A DNA stretch of 64,000 bases, from the NCBI GenBank assembly GCA_965227035.1, contig OZ245724.1, forward strand, positions 2,170,001 to 2,234,000, written 5' to 3'. The notes under the pieces are model-generated. The model ran no database searches. It was given only the letters and a program-made list of their open reading frames with translations, and was not told where the DNA came from. Source of the DNA: CBDDFQ01 sp965227035. GTDB lineage: Bacteria > Pseudomonadota > Gammaproteobacteria > Burkholderiales > Burkholderiaceae_C. Positions 50,516 to 59,084 of the stretch are shown one piece after another. Numbering within the stretch: position 1 is the first letter of the stretch; every line of letters begins with the position of its first letter. The translations under genes were made by a program, and so were the position numbers.

Positions 50516-53407
50516 ATGATGAAGACACGCTCGACCTGTCCGTACTGCGGTGTGGGTTGTGGCGTGATCATCGAAAGCGATGGCAAGCAGATCACCGGGG
50601 TCGAGGGCGACCCGGATCATCCGGCAAACTTCGGACGCTTGTGCACCAAGGGATCGACGCTGCACTTGACTGCGACCGCTGCGGTGAACCGGCAAACCCG
50701 GCTGTTGCAACCGATGCGCCGATTCCTGCGCGGGCAGGCTCCCGTCGCGACAAGCTGGAACGACGCGCTCGATCTGGCTTCGCGCAAGTTCGCAGCCGTC
50801 ATCAACCAGCACGGCCCGGACTCGGTCGGCTTCTATGTGTCGGGCCAACTGCTCACAGAGGACTATTACGTCTTCAACAAACTCGCCAAGGGTTTGATTG
50901 GCACCAACAACATCGACACCAATTCGCGGCTGTGCATGAGCAGCGCTGTGGCGGGCTACAAGGCAACGCTAGGCGCGGATGCACCACCCACTTGCTACGA
51001 CGATGTGAATCACACCGGCTGCATCTTCATCGTCGGAAGCAACACAGCATTCGCGCATCCTGTGCTGTTCCGCCGCATCGAAGACGCGCGCGCGGCGAAC
51101 CCGGAAATGAAGATCATCTATGTCGATCCGCGCCGCACCGACACCGCCGAAATCGCCGACCTTTACCTCGCGATTCAGCCCGGCACCGATGTGATGCTGT
51201 TCAACGGCATGCTGCACATCATGTTGTGGGAAGGCTGGACCAAGCCAGAGTACATAGCAGCGCATACGAACGGGTTCGACGATCTCAAGGCCACGGTTCG
51301 CGATTGCACACCCGACCTGGTCTCGCAAATTTGCGGCATCACGAAGGCGGATTTGCTGGCGGCAGCTCGCATGTTCGCCACGTCGACTGCAACGCTGAGC
51401 CTCTACTGCCAGGGCTTGAACCAGTCGAGCAGCGGCACGATGAAAAACGCTGCGCTGATCAATCTTCATCTGGCTACCGCGCAGATCGGCAAGCCGGGTG
51501 CCGGGCCTTTTTCGCTCACCGGTCAACCGAACGCAATGGGCGGGCGCGAAGTGGGCGGACTCGCCAACATGCTCAGCGCACATCGCGATCTGTCGAACGC
51601 AGAACATCGTGCGGAGGTCGCAGCGGCTTGGGGCATCGACGATGTTCCTTCGACTCCAGGCAAAACTGCAGTGGACATGTTCCAGGCAGCCGCCGATGGC
51701 GAGATCAAAGCACTTTGGATTGCGTGCACCAACCCCGCCCAGTCGATGCCGGATCAAGCAACCGTTCGACGTGCGCTCGAACGGGCGGAGTTCGTGGTCG
51801 TGCAGGAAGCGTTCTCGACGACTGCTACCTGCGACTGGGCCGATCTGCTGCTTCCAGCAACTACGTGGGGCGAAAAAGAAGGCACGGTCACGAACAGCGA
51901 ACGCCGTATTTCCCGGGTGCGGGCCGCTGTGGAATCGCCCGGCGATACCCGACACGACTGGCTGATTGCCTCGCAATTTGCCGATCGTATTGCTCCGCTG
52001 TTGAACGGCAGGCGTCCCGCGAATCTGCATTACCCGACGCCTGAGTCGGTGTGGAACGAGCATCGCGAGCTGACTCGCGGACGCGATCTCGACATCACCG
52101 GCATGAGCTACGCGAAGCTCGACGAAACGCCGCTGCAATGGCCGATGCGCGAGGGTGATCCGATCGGCAAGACCCGCCTCTACGAAGACGGCGTATTCCC
52201 CACCACAGACGGCAAAGCGAAATTCGCCAATGCAATCTACAAGCCGCTGGCAGAACCACGCGAATCGCGTTTTCCGTTCTCGTTGACGACCGGTCGACTG
52301 CGCGACCAATGGCATGGCATGAGCCGTACCGGCACAGTCGGCCGACTTTTCGGACACGTCGCGGAGCCTTCGATAGAAATGAACGCGCAGGACATGTCGC
52401 GATTGAAACTGGTGGACGGTGACTTGGTGCACATCACGTCGAAGCGTGGCTCTATCGTGTTGCCGGTACTGCAATCGAGCGAGGTTGCGTTGACGCAGGC
52501 ATTCATCGCGATGCATTGGGGCAGCGAATTCGTGAGCGGTGTGTCGAGCACCGGATCGCCGCTGGCGGGTGTCAATGCAATCACCAACTCGGCTTACTGT
52601 CCGACCTCGAAACAGCCCGAGTTGAAGCATTCGGCGGTCAAAATTCTGAAGGCCGAAATGCCTTGGGCTTTTTTTGCCATGACTTGGATAGACGAAAACA
52701 AAGTGCACGAGGTGCGCGAAGAGCTGTCGCACTTCATGACGAAGTTTCCCTTCGCGACCTGCGTTCCGTTTTCCAACAACGTGCCATTGGCGGATTTGAA
52801 AAACCAGCCGTTGTTGCAACGAAGCGGCTTGCTGTTTCGGGCTGCGGCGTTCGAAGCCCCTGAAAAAGAAATTATTGAAGAGCTTCGTGCGCTGCTAGGA
52901 CTCGATGCGCCCGAGGTGCTTCAGTACGCTGACAACAGGCGTCACCAGTATCGTGCCGCGCGCATGGCCCATGCAGTGACCCGGGACGGCGCGAAAGAGG
53001 TGCATCTCGAAGGCTTCATGCTGGCCGGAGACATATCCGCTCAAAGCTGGATTCGCACTGTTTTGCAGGATTCGCTGCCGGCGCAGACCTACGGCCGAAT
53101 GGTGCTGGCGCCGGGGGTAAAACCGCCGCAAGCCATCGAATCGCGCGGCAAGCCGATCTGCAGCTGCCTCAACGTGACCGATTCGGAAATCGGGAGCGCG
53201 CTGAAGGCGTACCGGCTGGAGGGAATCGGAGATGCGGACACCCTGCTCAAGTCGCTCCAAGGAAATTTGAAGTGCGGGACAAGCTGCGGTTCATGCGTGC
53301 CGGAGTTGAAGCGGATGATCCATGCGAGTGACGTTCGAGTGGCACCCGCTTCTTCACCCTTGGCACCCTCGGCACCCTCGGCACCAGAGCCGGAATTGAG
53401 CAAATAA
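50516..53407 (+). CDS. nasA: assimilatory nitrate reductase, molybdenum subunit with BFD tail
   Basis: 963 residues. N-terminal [4Fe-4S] ligands C8, C11, C15 and a fourth near 44 (LCTKGS). Mo-bis-MGD domain with the presumed Mo-ligand Cys140 in NSRLCMSSAVAGYK; molydopterin-dinucleotide-binding C-terminal domain around 560-690. After a variable linker there is a BFD-like [2Fe-2S] domain (CSCLNVTDSEIG ... CGTSCGSC) near 895-935, as in Klebsiella NasA. It reduces nitrate to nitrite in the cytoplasm. The last 20 residues are a Pro/Ala/Ser repeat. Start ATG 50516, eight bases after nirD. Confidence 0.95.
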   Translation: MMKTRSTCPYCGVGCGVIIESDGKQITGVEGDPDHPANFGRLCTKGSTLHLTATAAVNRQTRLLQPMRRFLRGQAPVATSWNDALDLASRKFAAVINQHGPDSVGFYVSGQLLTEDYYVFNKLAKGLIGTNNIDTNSRLCMSSAVAGYKATLGADAPPTCYDDVNHTGCIFIVGSNTAFAHPVLFRRIEDARAANPEMKIIYVDPRRTDTAEIADLYLAIQPGTDVMLFNGMLHIMLWEGWTKPEYIAAHTNGFDDLKATVRDCTPDLVSQICGITKADLLAAARMFATSTATLSLYCQGLNQSSSGTMKNAALINLHLATAQIGKPGAGPFSLTGQPNAMGGREVGGLANMLSAHRDLSNAEHRAEVAAAWGIDDVPSTPGKTAVDMFQAAADGEIKALWIACTNPAQSMPDQATVRRALERAEFVVVQEAFSTTATCDWADLLLPATTWGEKEGTVTNSERRISRVRAAVESPGDTRHDWLIASQFADRIAPLLNGRRPANLHYPTPESVWNEHRELTRGRDLDITGMSYAKLDETPLQWPMREGDPIGKTRLYEDGVFPTTDGKAKFANAIYKPLAEPRESRFPFSLTTGRLRDQWHGMSRTGTVGRLFGHVAEPSIEMNAQDMSRLKLVDGDLVHITSKRGSIVLPVLQSSEVALTQAFIAMHWGSEFVSGVSSTGSPLAGVNAITNSAYCPTSKQPELKHSAVKILKAEMPWAFFAMTWIDENKVHEVREELSHFMTKFPFATCVPFSNNVPLADLKNQPLLQRSGLLFRAAAFEAPEKEIIEELRALLGLDAPEVLQYADNRRHQYRAARMAHAVTRDGAKEVHLEGFMLAGDISAQSWIRTVLQDSLPAQTYGRMVLAPGVKPPQAIESRGKPICSCLNVTDSEIGSALKAYRLEGIGDADTLLKSLQGNLKCGTSCGSCVPELKRMIHASDVRVAPASSPLAPSAPSAPEPELSK

Positions 53408-53416
53408 CCCGAAGTA

Positions 53417-54418
53417 ATGAGTCATCAGGGACAATTGGAATCCATGGGAATCGCTCACTACATCAAGGAAATTGGCCGCGGCAAGGACGGTGCTCGTCCG
53501 CTGACGCGCGAGCAGGCAAAAGATCTGTTCGGGCAAGTGCTCGACTGGACCGTGACCGATCTCGAAGTCGGCGGATTTTGTCTGGCCATGCGCATCAAGG
53601 GCGAGACCGCCCAAGAGATGGCGGGCTTTCTGGATGCAGCGCATGAGCGCCTGTCGAAGCCTCTGGTACCGGAAGGCCGCACGGCAATCATTCTTCCGAG
53701 CTACAACGGAGCGCGCAAGCTCCCGTTGCTCACGCCACTGCTGGCGCTTCTGCTGGCCCGCGAAGGTCTACCTGTTTTGATTCACGGTACTCAAACCGAA
53801 TCGACCCGAATTTCGGTAAACGACGTGCTGACGGAACTGGCCGCACTCGGTGAGAAAAATATCGTGGTCGGTGCGTCCGACTCGCTCGAAGCCGGCAAGG
53901 TCACCTTCATCGCGACCGAAGCGCTTTGCCCTGGCCTGAAACGGCTGCTCGACGTTCGGCGCGCGGTCGGCCTTCGTAACCCTGCGCATAGCCTGGTGAA
54001 GCTCATGTCGCCGGTTCGGGGAAACAGCATCGTCGTCGGCAGCTACACCCATCCGGAATATGCGATCTCGATGGCCGCAACATTCGCCCTCACCAGAACG
54101 TCTGCCATGCTGCTTCGCGGCACCGAAGGCGAAGGCGTGGCCGATCCGCGTCGTACGCCTCAGATGCAGGGCTTTATCGGTGGCGTCGCTACCGTGCTGC
54201 AGGAGTTTCAGCCTGGCACGCTGGCCTCGGTGCCGGATCTCCCGACTGCTATCGACGCAAAGACGACCGCGCAATACATTCGCAGAGTGCTTCAGGGTGA
54301 AGCGGCATTGCCATCGTCGATCCGCGCTCAGGTCGAGCACCTGATTCAACTTGCGCAACTTTCTGTTCAACCTCGAAATCTTCAGGCAGCCGAGCAACCG
54401 GCAACCCAAGCATCATGA
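53417..54418 (+). CDS. ybiB: YbiB/TrpD2 family nucleic-acid-binding protein
   Basis: 333 residues with the anthranilate phosphoribosyltransferase (TrpD) fold but part of the YbiB/TrpD2 family, which in E. coli binds DNA/RNA rather than making anthranilate. KEIGRGKDGARPLTREQA is the family start, followed by MRIKGETAQEMAGFLDA and SPVRGNSIVVGSYTHPEY. The ATG at 53444, nine residues later, aligns better with E. coli YbiB and is an alternative start. Its stop overlaps the cobA ATG (ATGA). No known link with nitrate, though placement within the operon suggests one. Confidence 0.85.
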   Translation: MSHQGQLESMGIAHYIKEIGRGKDGARPLTREQAKDLFGQVLDWTVTDLEVGGFCLAMRIKGETAQEMAGFLDAAHERLSKPLVPEGRTAIILPSYNGARKLPLLTPLLALLLAREGLPVLIHGTQTESTRISVNDVLTELAALGEKNIVVGASDSLEAGKVTFIATEALCPGLKRLLDVRRAVGLRNPAHSLVKLMSPVRGNSIVVGSYTHPEYAISMAATFALTRTSAMLLRGTEGEGVADPRRTPQMQGFIGGVATVLQEFQPGTLASVPDLPTAIDAKTTAQYIRRVLQGEAALPSSIRAQVEHLIQLAQLSVQPRNLQAAEQPATQAS

Positions 54419-55224
54419 ACAAGCCTCTCGACAAACACCTCGCTTCCTGCACTCTTGTAGGCGCAGGCCCGGGCGATCCGGAACTGCTGACCATCAAGGC
54501 CCTGAAGGCCATCCAATCCGCAACCGTGTTGCTGGTCGACGATCTGGTGAGCGACGAAATCGTCGCGCATGCCTCGCCTGAAGCACGCATCGTGTACGTC
54601 GGCAAACGCGGCGGATGCAAAAGCACACCGCAAGCCTTCATCGAGAAACTGATGATCACTGCAGTTCAGGACGGCGAGCGCGTAGTTCGCCTGAAAGGTG
54701 GCGATCCGTTCATCTTCGGGCGCGGCGGCGAGGAAGTTGAACATTTGCGCGAGGCGGGCATCGAGGCTGTCGTGATCAACGGCATCACATCCGGGCTCGC
54801 GGCAGTCACATCGCTGGGTGTGCCGCTCACGCATCGGGATCATGCGCATGGCGTCGTGTTTCTTACCGGGCATGCACGGCCGGGGGTCGACGCCGATCGG
54901 CAGGCCAAAGACTGGCAGGCGATTGCGGCGACCGCACAGGCCGCGCGTCTCACTCTCGTGATTTACATGGGCGTTCGTGGCAGCGAGCGCATTCAGAACG
55001 ATCTTCTTTGCGGACTTGCGGCAGACACGCCGGTCGCGATCATCCAGAACGCGAGCTTGCCGACACAACGCTCTGTCGTAACGACGCTTGGCGACCTGAG
55101 CGCGACCATTGCTCGCGAATCCATGGCGAGCCCGTCCGTGATCGTTGTCGGCGACGTGATCAAAGGTATCGCCGCCGTCGCGCAAACGCCGGCCCAGAAT
55201 TTGCGCATAAGCTCGGTAGGATGA
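54415..55224 (+). CDS. cobA: uroporphyrinogen-III C-methyltransferase (siroheme)
   Basis: 269 residues. SAM-dependent methylation of uroporphyrinogen III at C-2 and C-7 to precorrin-2, the first step to siroheme needed by NirB. GAGPGDPELLTIKALKA near 16-32 is the family signature; VRLKGGDPFIFGRGGEE near 92-108 is the second; SGLAAVTSLGVPLTHR near 125 is the third. Only the methyltransferase part is present; the dehydrogenase/ferrochelatase (CysG N-terminal part) must be elsewhere. Overlaps neighbours at both ends. Confidence 0.95.
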   Translation: MNKPLDKHLASCTLVGAGPGDPELLTIKALKAIQSATVLLVDDLVSDEIVAHASPEARIVYVGKRGGCKSTPQAFIEKLMITAVQDGERVVRLKGGDPFIFGRGGEEVEHLREAGIEAVVINGITSGLAAVTSLGVPLTHRDHAHGVVFLTGHARPGVDADRQAKDWQAIAATAQAARLTLVIYMGVRGSERIQNDLLCGLAADTPVAIIQNASLPTQRSVVTTLGDLSATIARESMASPSVIVVGDVIKGIAAVAQTPAQNLRISSVG

Positions 55225-56465
55225 ATCAGAGTCTTTCGGCGAATCAATACGACGTCATCATCATCGGCGCAGGCGCTGCCGGTCTTTTCTGCGCAGGGAT
55301 TGCAGGCCAGCTAGGACAGAAAGTCCTGCTGATCGACCACAGTGAAAAAGTGGCCGAGAAAATCCGGATCAGCGGCGGCGGTCGAAGCAACTTCACCAAC
55401 CGCGACCTCGATACCGCTGCACCGCAAAAACATTTCATCAGCGACAACCCGCACTTTTGCCGTAGCGCGCTGACCCGCTACAAGCCTTCGAATTTCATCG
55501 AGCTGATGGAGCGCTACAACATTCCGTATCACGAGAAGCACAAGGGTCAGCTGTTCTGTGATCGCTCGGCGGAAGATTTGATCGACATGCTGGTTGCCGA
55601 GTGCGATGCGGGCCATGTCACACGCTGGCAACCGTGCGGCGTGAAGTCGATTCGATTCAATGATGCATCCGCACTCCGATACGAACTCGCGACCGATCGC
55701 GGCGATGTGTCCGCAAAGTCGCTCGTTATTGCCACCGGCGGCTTGTCGATTCCGAAAATCGGCGCTACCGATTTTGCGTATCGCGTGGCCAAGCAATTCA
55801 ATCTGCGTATGGTCGATCCCCGCCCTGCACTTGTGCCGCTCACCTTCGACGGCGACGGCTGGGCTCCTTACTCTTCTCTCTCGGGTCTGTCCTTACCCGT
55901 GGTCATCAGCACCGGGGTAAAGAAAACGTCGATGTCGTTCTCCGAAGACCTGCTCTTCACCCATCGCGGGCTGTCGGGTCCGGGCGTATTGCAGATATCG
56001 AGTTACTGGAAAGACGGCATGCCGATTCGAATCGATCTTGCACCGGAAGCGCAACTCGACGCCACGCTCTTGCGCGCAAAAGCATCGTCGAAAAAATTGA
56101 TTGCGAACGAGCTGTCGCAGCATGTGCCGTCGCGATTGGCCGATGCGTGGACTTCGCAAGATGCGGCACTTCAAAAGCCGATCAACGAAGCGACCGACAA
56201 GGCGCTGGCCGGTTTGGCGAACAGGTTGTCGAACTGGGAAATCACGCCAAACGGCACCGAGGGCTATCGCAAGGCGGAAGTGACTGCAGGAGGCGTCGAT
56301 ACAAGGGATCTGTCGTCGCAGTCCATGGAATCGAAGCAGCCGGGTTTGTATTTCATCGGTGAGGCGATAGACGTGACCGGCTGGCTCGGTGGCTACAACT
56401 TCCAGTGGGCCTGGGCCAGCGGGTTCGCCTGCGCGCACGGGCTGGCTGCGGCGAACCAAACCTAG
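55221..56465 (+). CDS. HI0933-type FAD-dependent oxidoreductase (YhiN family)
   Basis: 414 residues. N-terminal GXGXXG dinucleotide site IIIGAGAAGLFCAG near 13-26; SGGGRSNFTN near 56-65 is the family mark of HI0933/YhiN flavoproteins; a C-terminal second FAD contact YFIGEAIDVTGWLGGYNFQWAWASG near 378-402. The physiological role of the family is unknown. The ATG overlaps the cobA stop, so it ends the nitrate operon. It converges with the deacetylase gene, overlapping it by four bases. Confidence 0.9.
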   Translation: MNQSLSANQYDVIIIGAGAAGLFCAGIAGQLGQKVLLIDHSEKVAEKIRISGGGRSNFTNRDLDTAAPQKHFISDNPHFCRSALTRYKPSNFIELMERYNIPYHEKHKGQLFCDRSAEDLIDMLVAECDAGHVTRWQPCGVKSIRFNDASALRYELATDRGDVSAKSLVIATGGLSIPKIGATDFAYRVAKQFNLRMVDPRPALVPLTFDGDGWAPYSSLSGLSLPVVISTGVKKTSMSFSEDLLFTHRGLSGPGVLQISSYWKDGMPIRIDLAPEAQLDATLLRAKASSKKLIANELSQHVPSRLADAWTSQDAALQKPINEATDKALAGLANRLSNWEITPNGTEGYRKAEVTAGGVDTRDLSSQSMESKQPGLYFIGEAIDVTGWLGGYNFQWAWASGFACAHGLAAANQT

Positions 56466-57382
56466 GGATTCGCGGTCGAGGAAGGATTCGCGCTCGCGAA
56501 GGCCTTTGCGATTTCACCGCCGGTCGTCACCCAGCACTTCTCGGCATTCGCCGAAATATGTGCGAGCGCCCGGCGTAGATGCTTCACGCGATACGGCTGT
56601 CCCACGATCATCGAGTGCAATGCGATGCTCATCACCAGCGGTTGATCTTTCGATTGCTCCAGCATCTCGTCGAACTGGTCGACGATCATGTCTGCGAAAT
56701 CGGATGCGTTCATCTGGCGACCGATGATGGCGGCGCTATCGTTCAGTTCCTGAGGGTACGGCACCGACAGAATTTTTCCGCTGCGCGTCTTTAGCCATAC
56801 CGGCTGGTCGTCCATGCACCAATCCATCAAATATGAATAACCCGCCTCCGCCAATAAATCAGGCGTGACTGCGGTTTCGGCAATCCAGGGACTGAGCCAA
56901 CCGCCGGGCACCTTGCCTTCGTGTTTCACGAACTGCGCAGTCACCTCGTCGACCAATCTTTTTTCATCCGCTTCGTTCAGCTCAGCCTGATGCTCGGAGT
57001 TAGTCCGCCCATGAGATGCGATCTCGGCACCCTCTGCGCGGAACGCATCGATGAGCTCGGGGCAATGCGAATAAAGCTCGGAGTTGATCAGCAGTGTCGT
57101 AGGCAATTTCTGCTGCTTCATCAACTCAAGAAGGCGCCAGGCACCGACGCGATTGCCGTAATCGCGCCATGAGTTGTTCAGCACATCGGGGGCAGGAATG
57201 CCGGGTACCAGATCTTCCACAAGGCCTTCGCCGAAAGCGTATTGCTCCAGGTTCAGCGCAACGAACACGGCAAGTCGTTTGCCACCGGGCCAGCTGAAAT
57301 CCTTGCGTTGGGTGATGGGCGAATAGTCGTACCGTCCGCTTTGCTTCAAGGGAAATTTCAGCGAGAACTCCAGCTTGCTCAT
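56462..57382 (-). CDS. polysaccharide-deacetylase-fold cyclic amidase, PuuE-like
   Basis: 306 residues of the NodB/carbohydrate esterase 4 fold, of the branch that includes PuuE-type allantoinases and cyclic imide hydrolases. Recognisable: GGKRLAVFVALNLEQYAFG near 33-52, SHGRTNSEHQ near 125-135 with the metal-site His residues, GWLSPWIAETAVTPDLLAEAGYSYLMDW near 160-188, and ALHSMIVGQPYR near 262. No secretion signal, which fits a cytoplasmic cyclic-amide hydrolase. Leftward, eight bases after the racemase-like gene, so same operon. The substrate is unknown. Confidence 0.85.
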   Translation of the reverse strand: MSKLEFSLKFPLKQSGRYDYSPITQRKDFSWPGGKRLAVFVALNLEQYAFGEGLVEDLVPGIPAPDVLNNSWRDYGNRVGAWRLLELMKQQKLPTTLLINSELYSHCPELIDAFRAEGAEIASHGRTNSEHQAELNEADEKRLVDEVTAQFVKHEGKVPGGWLSPWIAETAVTPDLLAEAGYSYLMDWCMDDQPVWLKTRSGKILSVPYPQELNDSAAIIGRQMNASDFADMIVDQFDEMLEQSKDQPLVMSIALHSMIVGQPYRVKHLRRALAHISANAEKCWVTTGGEIAKAFASANPSSTANP

Positions 57383-57390
57383 GAATCGAA

Positions 57391-58131
57391 TCAGGCTCCG
57401 AATTTCTTGGCGATAGCCGGATTCACGCCGGCCAACTCCCGAGCGGGCAGCTTCGAGTAGCTACCGACCTTAGGCTTGATCGCCTTCGTGTTCACCAGCA
57501 CTTCTGCCTGCCGCACAGCGCAGCTCACACCATCCAGAACCGGCACATCGATGCTCGGCTGAAGGCGTGCTGGCACACCCGCCATCACAGCGCCGGTGAG
57601 CACGATCACTTCTGCGTAATCCTGCTCAATCAGTTCTCTGCCGGCCGCCACCGTCAGCGCATCGATCTCGCTTTGATCGCCCGCCGAATACGCCGCATTG
57701 CTTTCGACGCACCGATATCCTGCAACCCGATCCTGCAAGCCGTAGCTCTTGATCAATTCCTTGTAGAGCGGTAGCACCCGCTGTCCGAACACCACCACGC
57801 CAATCTGACCACCCAGCATGCAGGCGGTCAGCATCGCAGCTTCGGTAATACCGACCACGGGAATGTTCAACATTTCGCGCGAGGCGCGCAAAGCGACGTC
57901 GTAAGAAACCGCGATGACCACCGCGTCTACATCGTTCGAGTGCTCGGCAAGAAGATCGATCGTCATGTGCTCCGCAATGGCGAGTTCGGTGCGGGTGCCG
58001 ATGATCTTGCCGCCGAACGTACCGGTGGCCGAAACAATCTCGGTGCCTGGGCTCGCCACATCTCGCGCAGCTGCGGCGCATTTCTCGGTGACGTATTCCG
58101 ATCGATTCGAATTGACGACGAGGATGCGCAT
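57391..58131 (-). CDS. Asp/Glu/hydantoin racemase-like protein lacking both catalytic cysteines
   Basis: 246 residues from the ATG at 58131. MRILVVNSNRSEYVTEKCAAAARDVASPGTEI is the standard start of the hydantoin racemase group. In that family two cysteines act as acid and base: one in a VIACFxDPG-type segment, one in a VLGCAGM-type segment. Here the first place reads VIAVSYDVAL (Val75) and the second VLTGAVMAG (Gly180). The fold looks intact, so the protein may have another reaction (a decarboxylase, isomerase or amidase) or be a sensor. Overlaps the GntR gene by one base (TGATG). Confidence 0.82.
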   Translation of the reverse strand: MRILVVNSNRSEYVTEKCAAAARDVASPGTEIVSATGTFGGKIIGTRTELAIAEHMTIDLLAEHSNDVDAVVIAVSYDVALRASREMLNIPVVGITEAAMLTACMLGGQIGVVVFGQRVLPLYKELIKSYGLQDRVAGYRCVESNAAYSAGDQSEIDALTVAAGRELIEQDYAEVIVLTGAVMAGVPARLQPSIDVPVLDGVSCAVRQAEVLVNTKAIKPKVGSYSKLPARELAGVNPAIAKKFGA

Positions 58132-58871
58132 CAGGCGAACACGTCTTCGAGAGACAGCGGTTTGGCCTCGGGGGGAGAAAGATCCAGCGAATGCTCGATG
58201 TGATCGAGGTGATGCGTCATCAGCTGCTGAGCTCGCTTCACGTCTCCCGCCTCGATCGCATCGACCAGTTGTTCGTGTTCGTTGTCGGGACAAGTCTGCC
58301 CGTTGGGGGCGTCGTACAAGATGATGATCAGGCTGGTGAGCGACTCGAGCTCGCGCATGGATCGGGCGAGAAAGCTGTTGCCAGCCATATCTGCCAGCAT
58401 CAAATGGAAGTCTCCGGTTAGCGTGAGCAGCACGTAGGGCGCATCACCGGCGCGTGCTTCGCTTTCTTTCTTCAGATGCGCGCGCAACTGAGCTACCTGC
58501 GTCGGTGTGGCGTTCTTCGCGACCTGAGCGACAAGCGACGGCTCGATCAGACGTCGTGCCTCGAAAACTTCCCTGGCCTCTTCAGCGGTTGGACTCGCGA
58601 TGAATGCTCCGCGATTCGGAATGTTGATGGCAATGCGATCGTGAACCAGACGCCCGGTCGCTTCACGAATCTTGGTGCGGCTCACATTGAATATCTGCGC
58701 GAGCTTGTCTTCGACCAACTGCATGCCGGGCAGCAGCCGATGCTCGGAAATGGCTTCGAGAATTCGCTCGTGGATTTGCGCCGACGTGAGCGACTTGCGC
58801 TTCGCTGCTGCCTTGCGCGGCGCACGAATCGCCTTTTCAGAGCTGGCGGTGGAACTTGTGGATGACTTCAT
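58131..58871 (-). CDS. GntR-family regulator (FadR/VanR-like)
   Basis: 246 residues. A basic N-terminal tail (about 1-28) precedes the winged helix-turn-helix (about 30-95; LVEDKLAQIFNVSRTKIREATGRL), and the C-terminal domain is all helical with DFHLMLADMAGN near 150 and HEQLVDAIEAGDVKRAQQLMTHHLDHIE near 200-228, the FCD (FadR C-terminal) metal-binding pattern. FCD regulators bind small organic acids. Probably controls this locus and its divergent amidohydrolase. Confidence 0.9.
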   Translation of the reverse strand: MKSSTSSTASSEKAIRAPRKAAAKRKSLTSAQIHERILEAISEHRLLPGMQLVEDKLAQIFNVSRTKIREATGRLVHDRIAINIPNRGAFIASPTAEEAREVFEARRLIEPSLVAQVAKNATPTQVAQLRAHLKKESEARAGDAPYVLLTLTGDFHLMLADMAGNSFLARSMRELESLTSLIIILYDAPNGQTCPDNEHEQLVDAIEAGDVKRAQQLMTHHLDHIEHSLDLSPPEAKPLSLEDVFA

Positions 58872-58886
58872 TTTGGATGATCACTA

Positions 58887-59053
58887 CATACATTTTTCGG
58901 GCCACCCTTTTGAGCAGGAATGTGCACCAAAACAGATTCAATCTTCACCAATTTTGTGCAGCGAGAAATTCATCGCACCAAATAAATCCAATTAAGTTGT
59001 TGATTTAAAAGGAATATTTTCTTTGACAAATTGCATACGATCTTCATACATTT
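58887..59053. promoter_or_regulatory. divergent control region with repeats
   Basis: This AT-rich spacer (about 213 bases) between the GntR gene and the amidohydrolase carries identical CATACATTT words at 58887-58895 and 59045-59053, three CACCAA copies at 58925, 58946 and 58976 (21 and 30 bases apart), and an inverted pair TGCAC-c-AAAA / TTTT-GTGCA (58923-58932, 58952-58960). These are candidate sites for the GntR protein. GntR sites often contain GT-N-TAC or ATAC-type halves, which the CATAC words resemble. Confidence 0.5.
59023..59052 (+). promoter_or_regulatory. sigma-70 promoter candidate of the amidohydrolase gene
   Basis: TTGACA at 59023-59028 and TACATT at 59047-59052, spacer 18 bases, 32 bases before the ATG. 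The -10 element lies inside one CATACATTT word, which would make repression by the GntR protein direct. Confidence 0.6.
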
Positions 59054-59084
59054 AGCGCTCTTCTACCTAACAGAATCAGACTAA

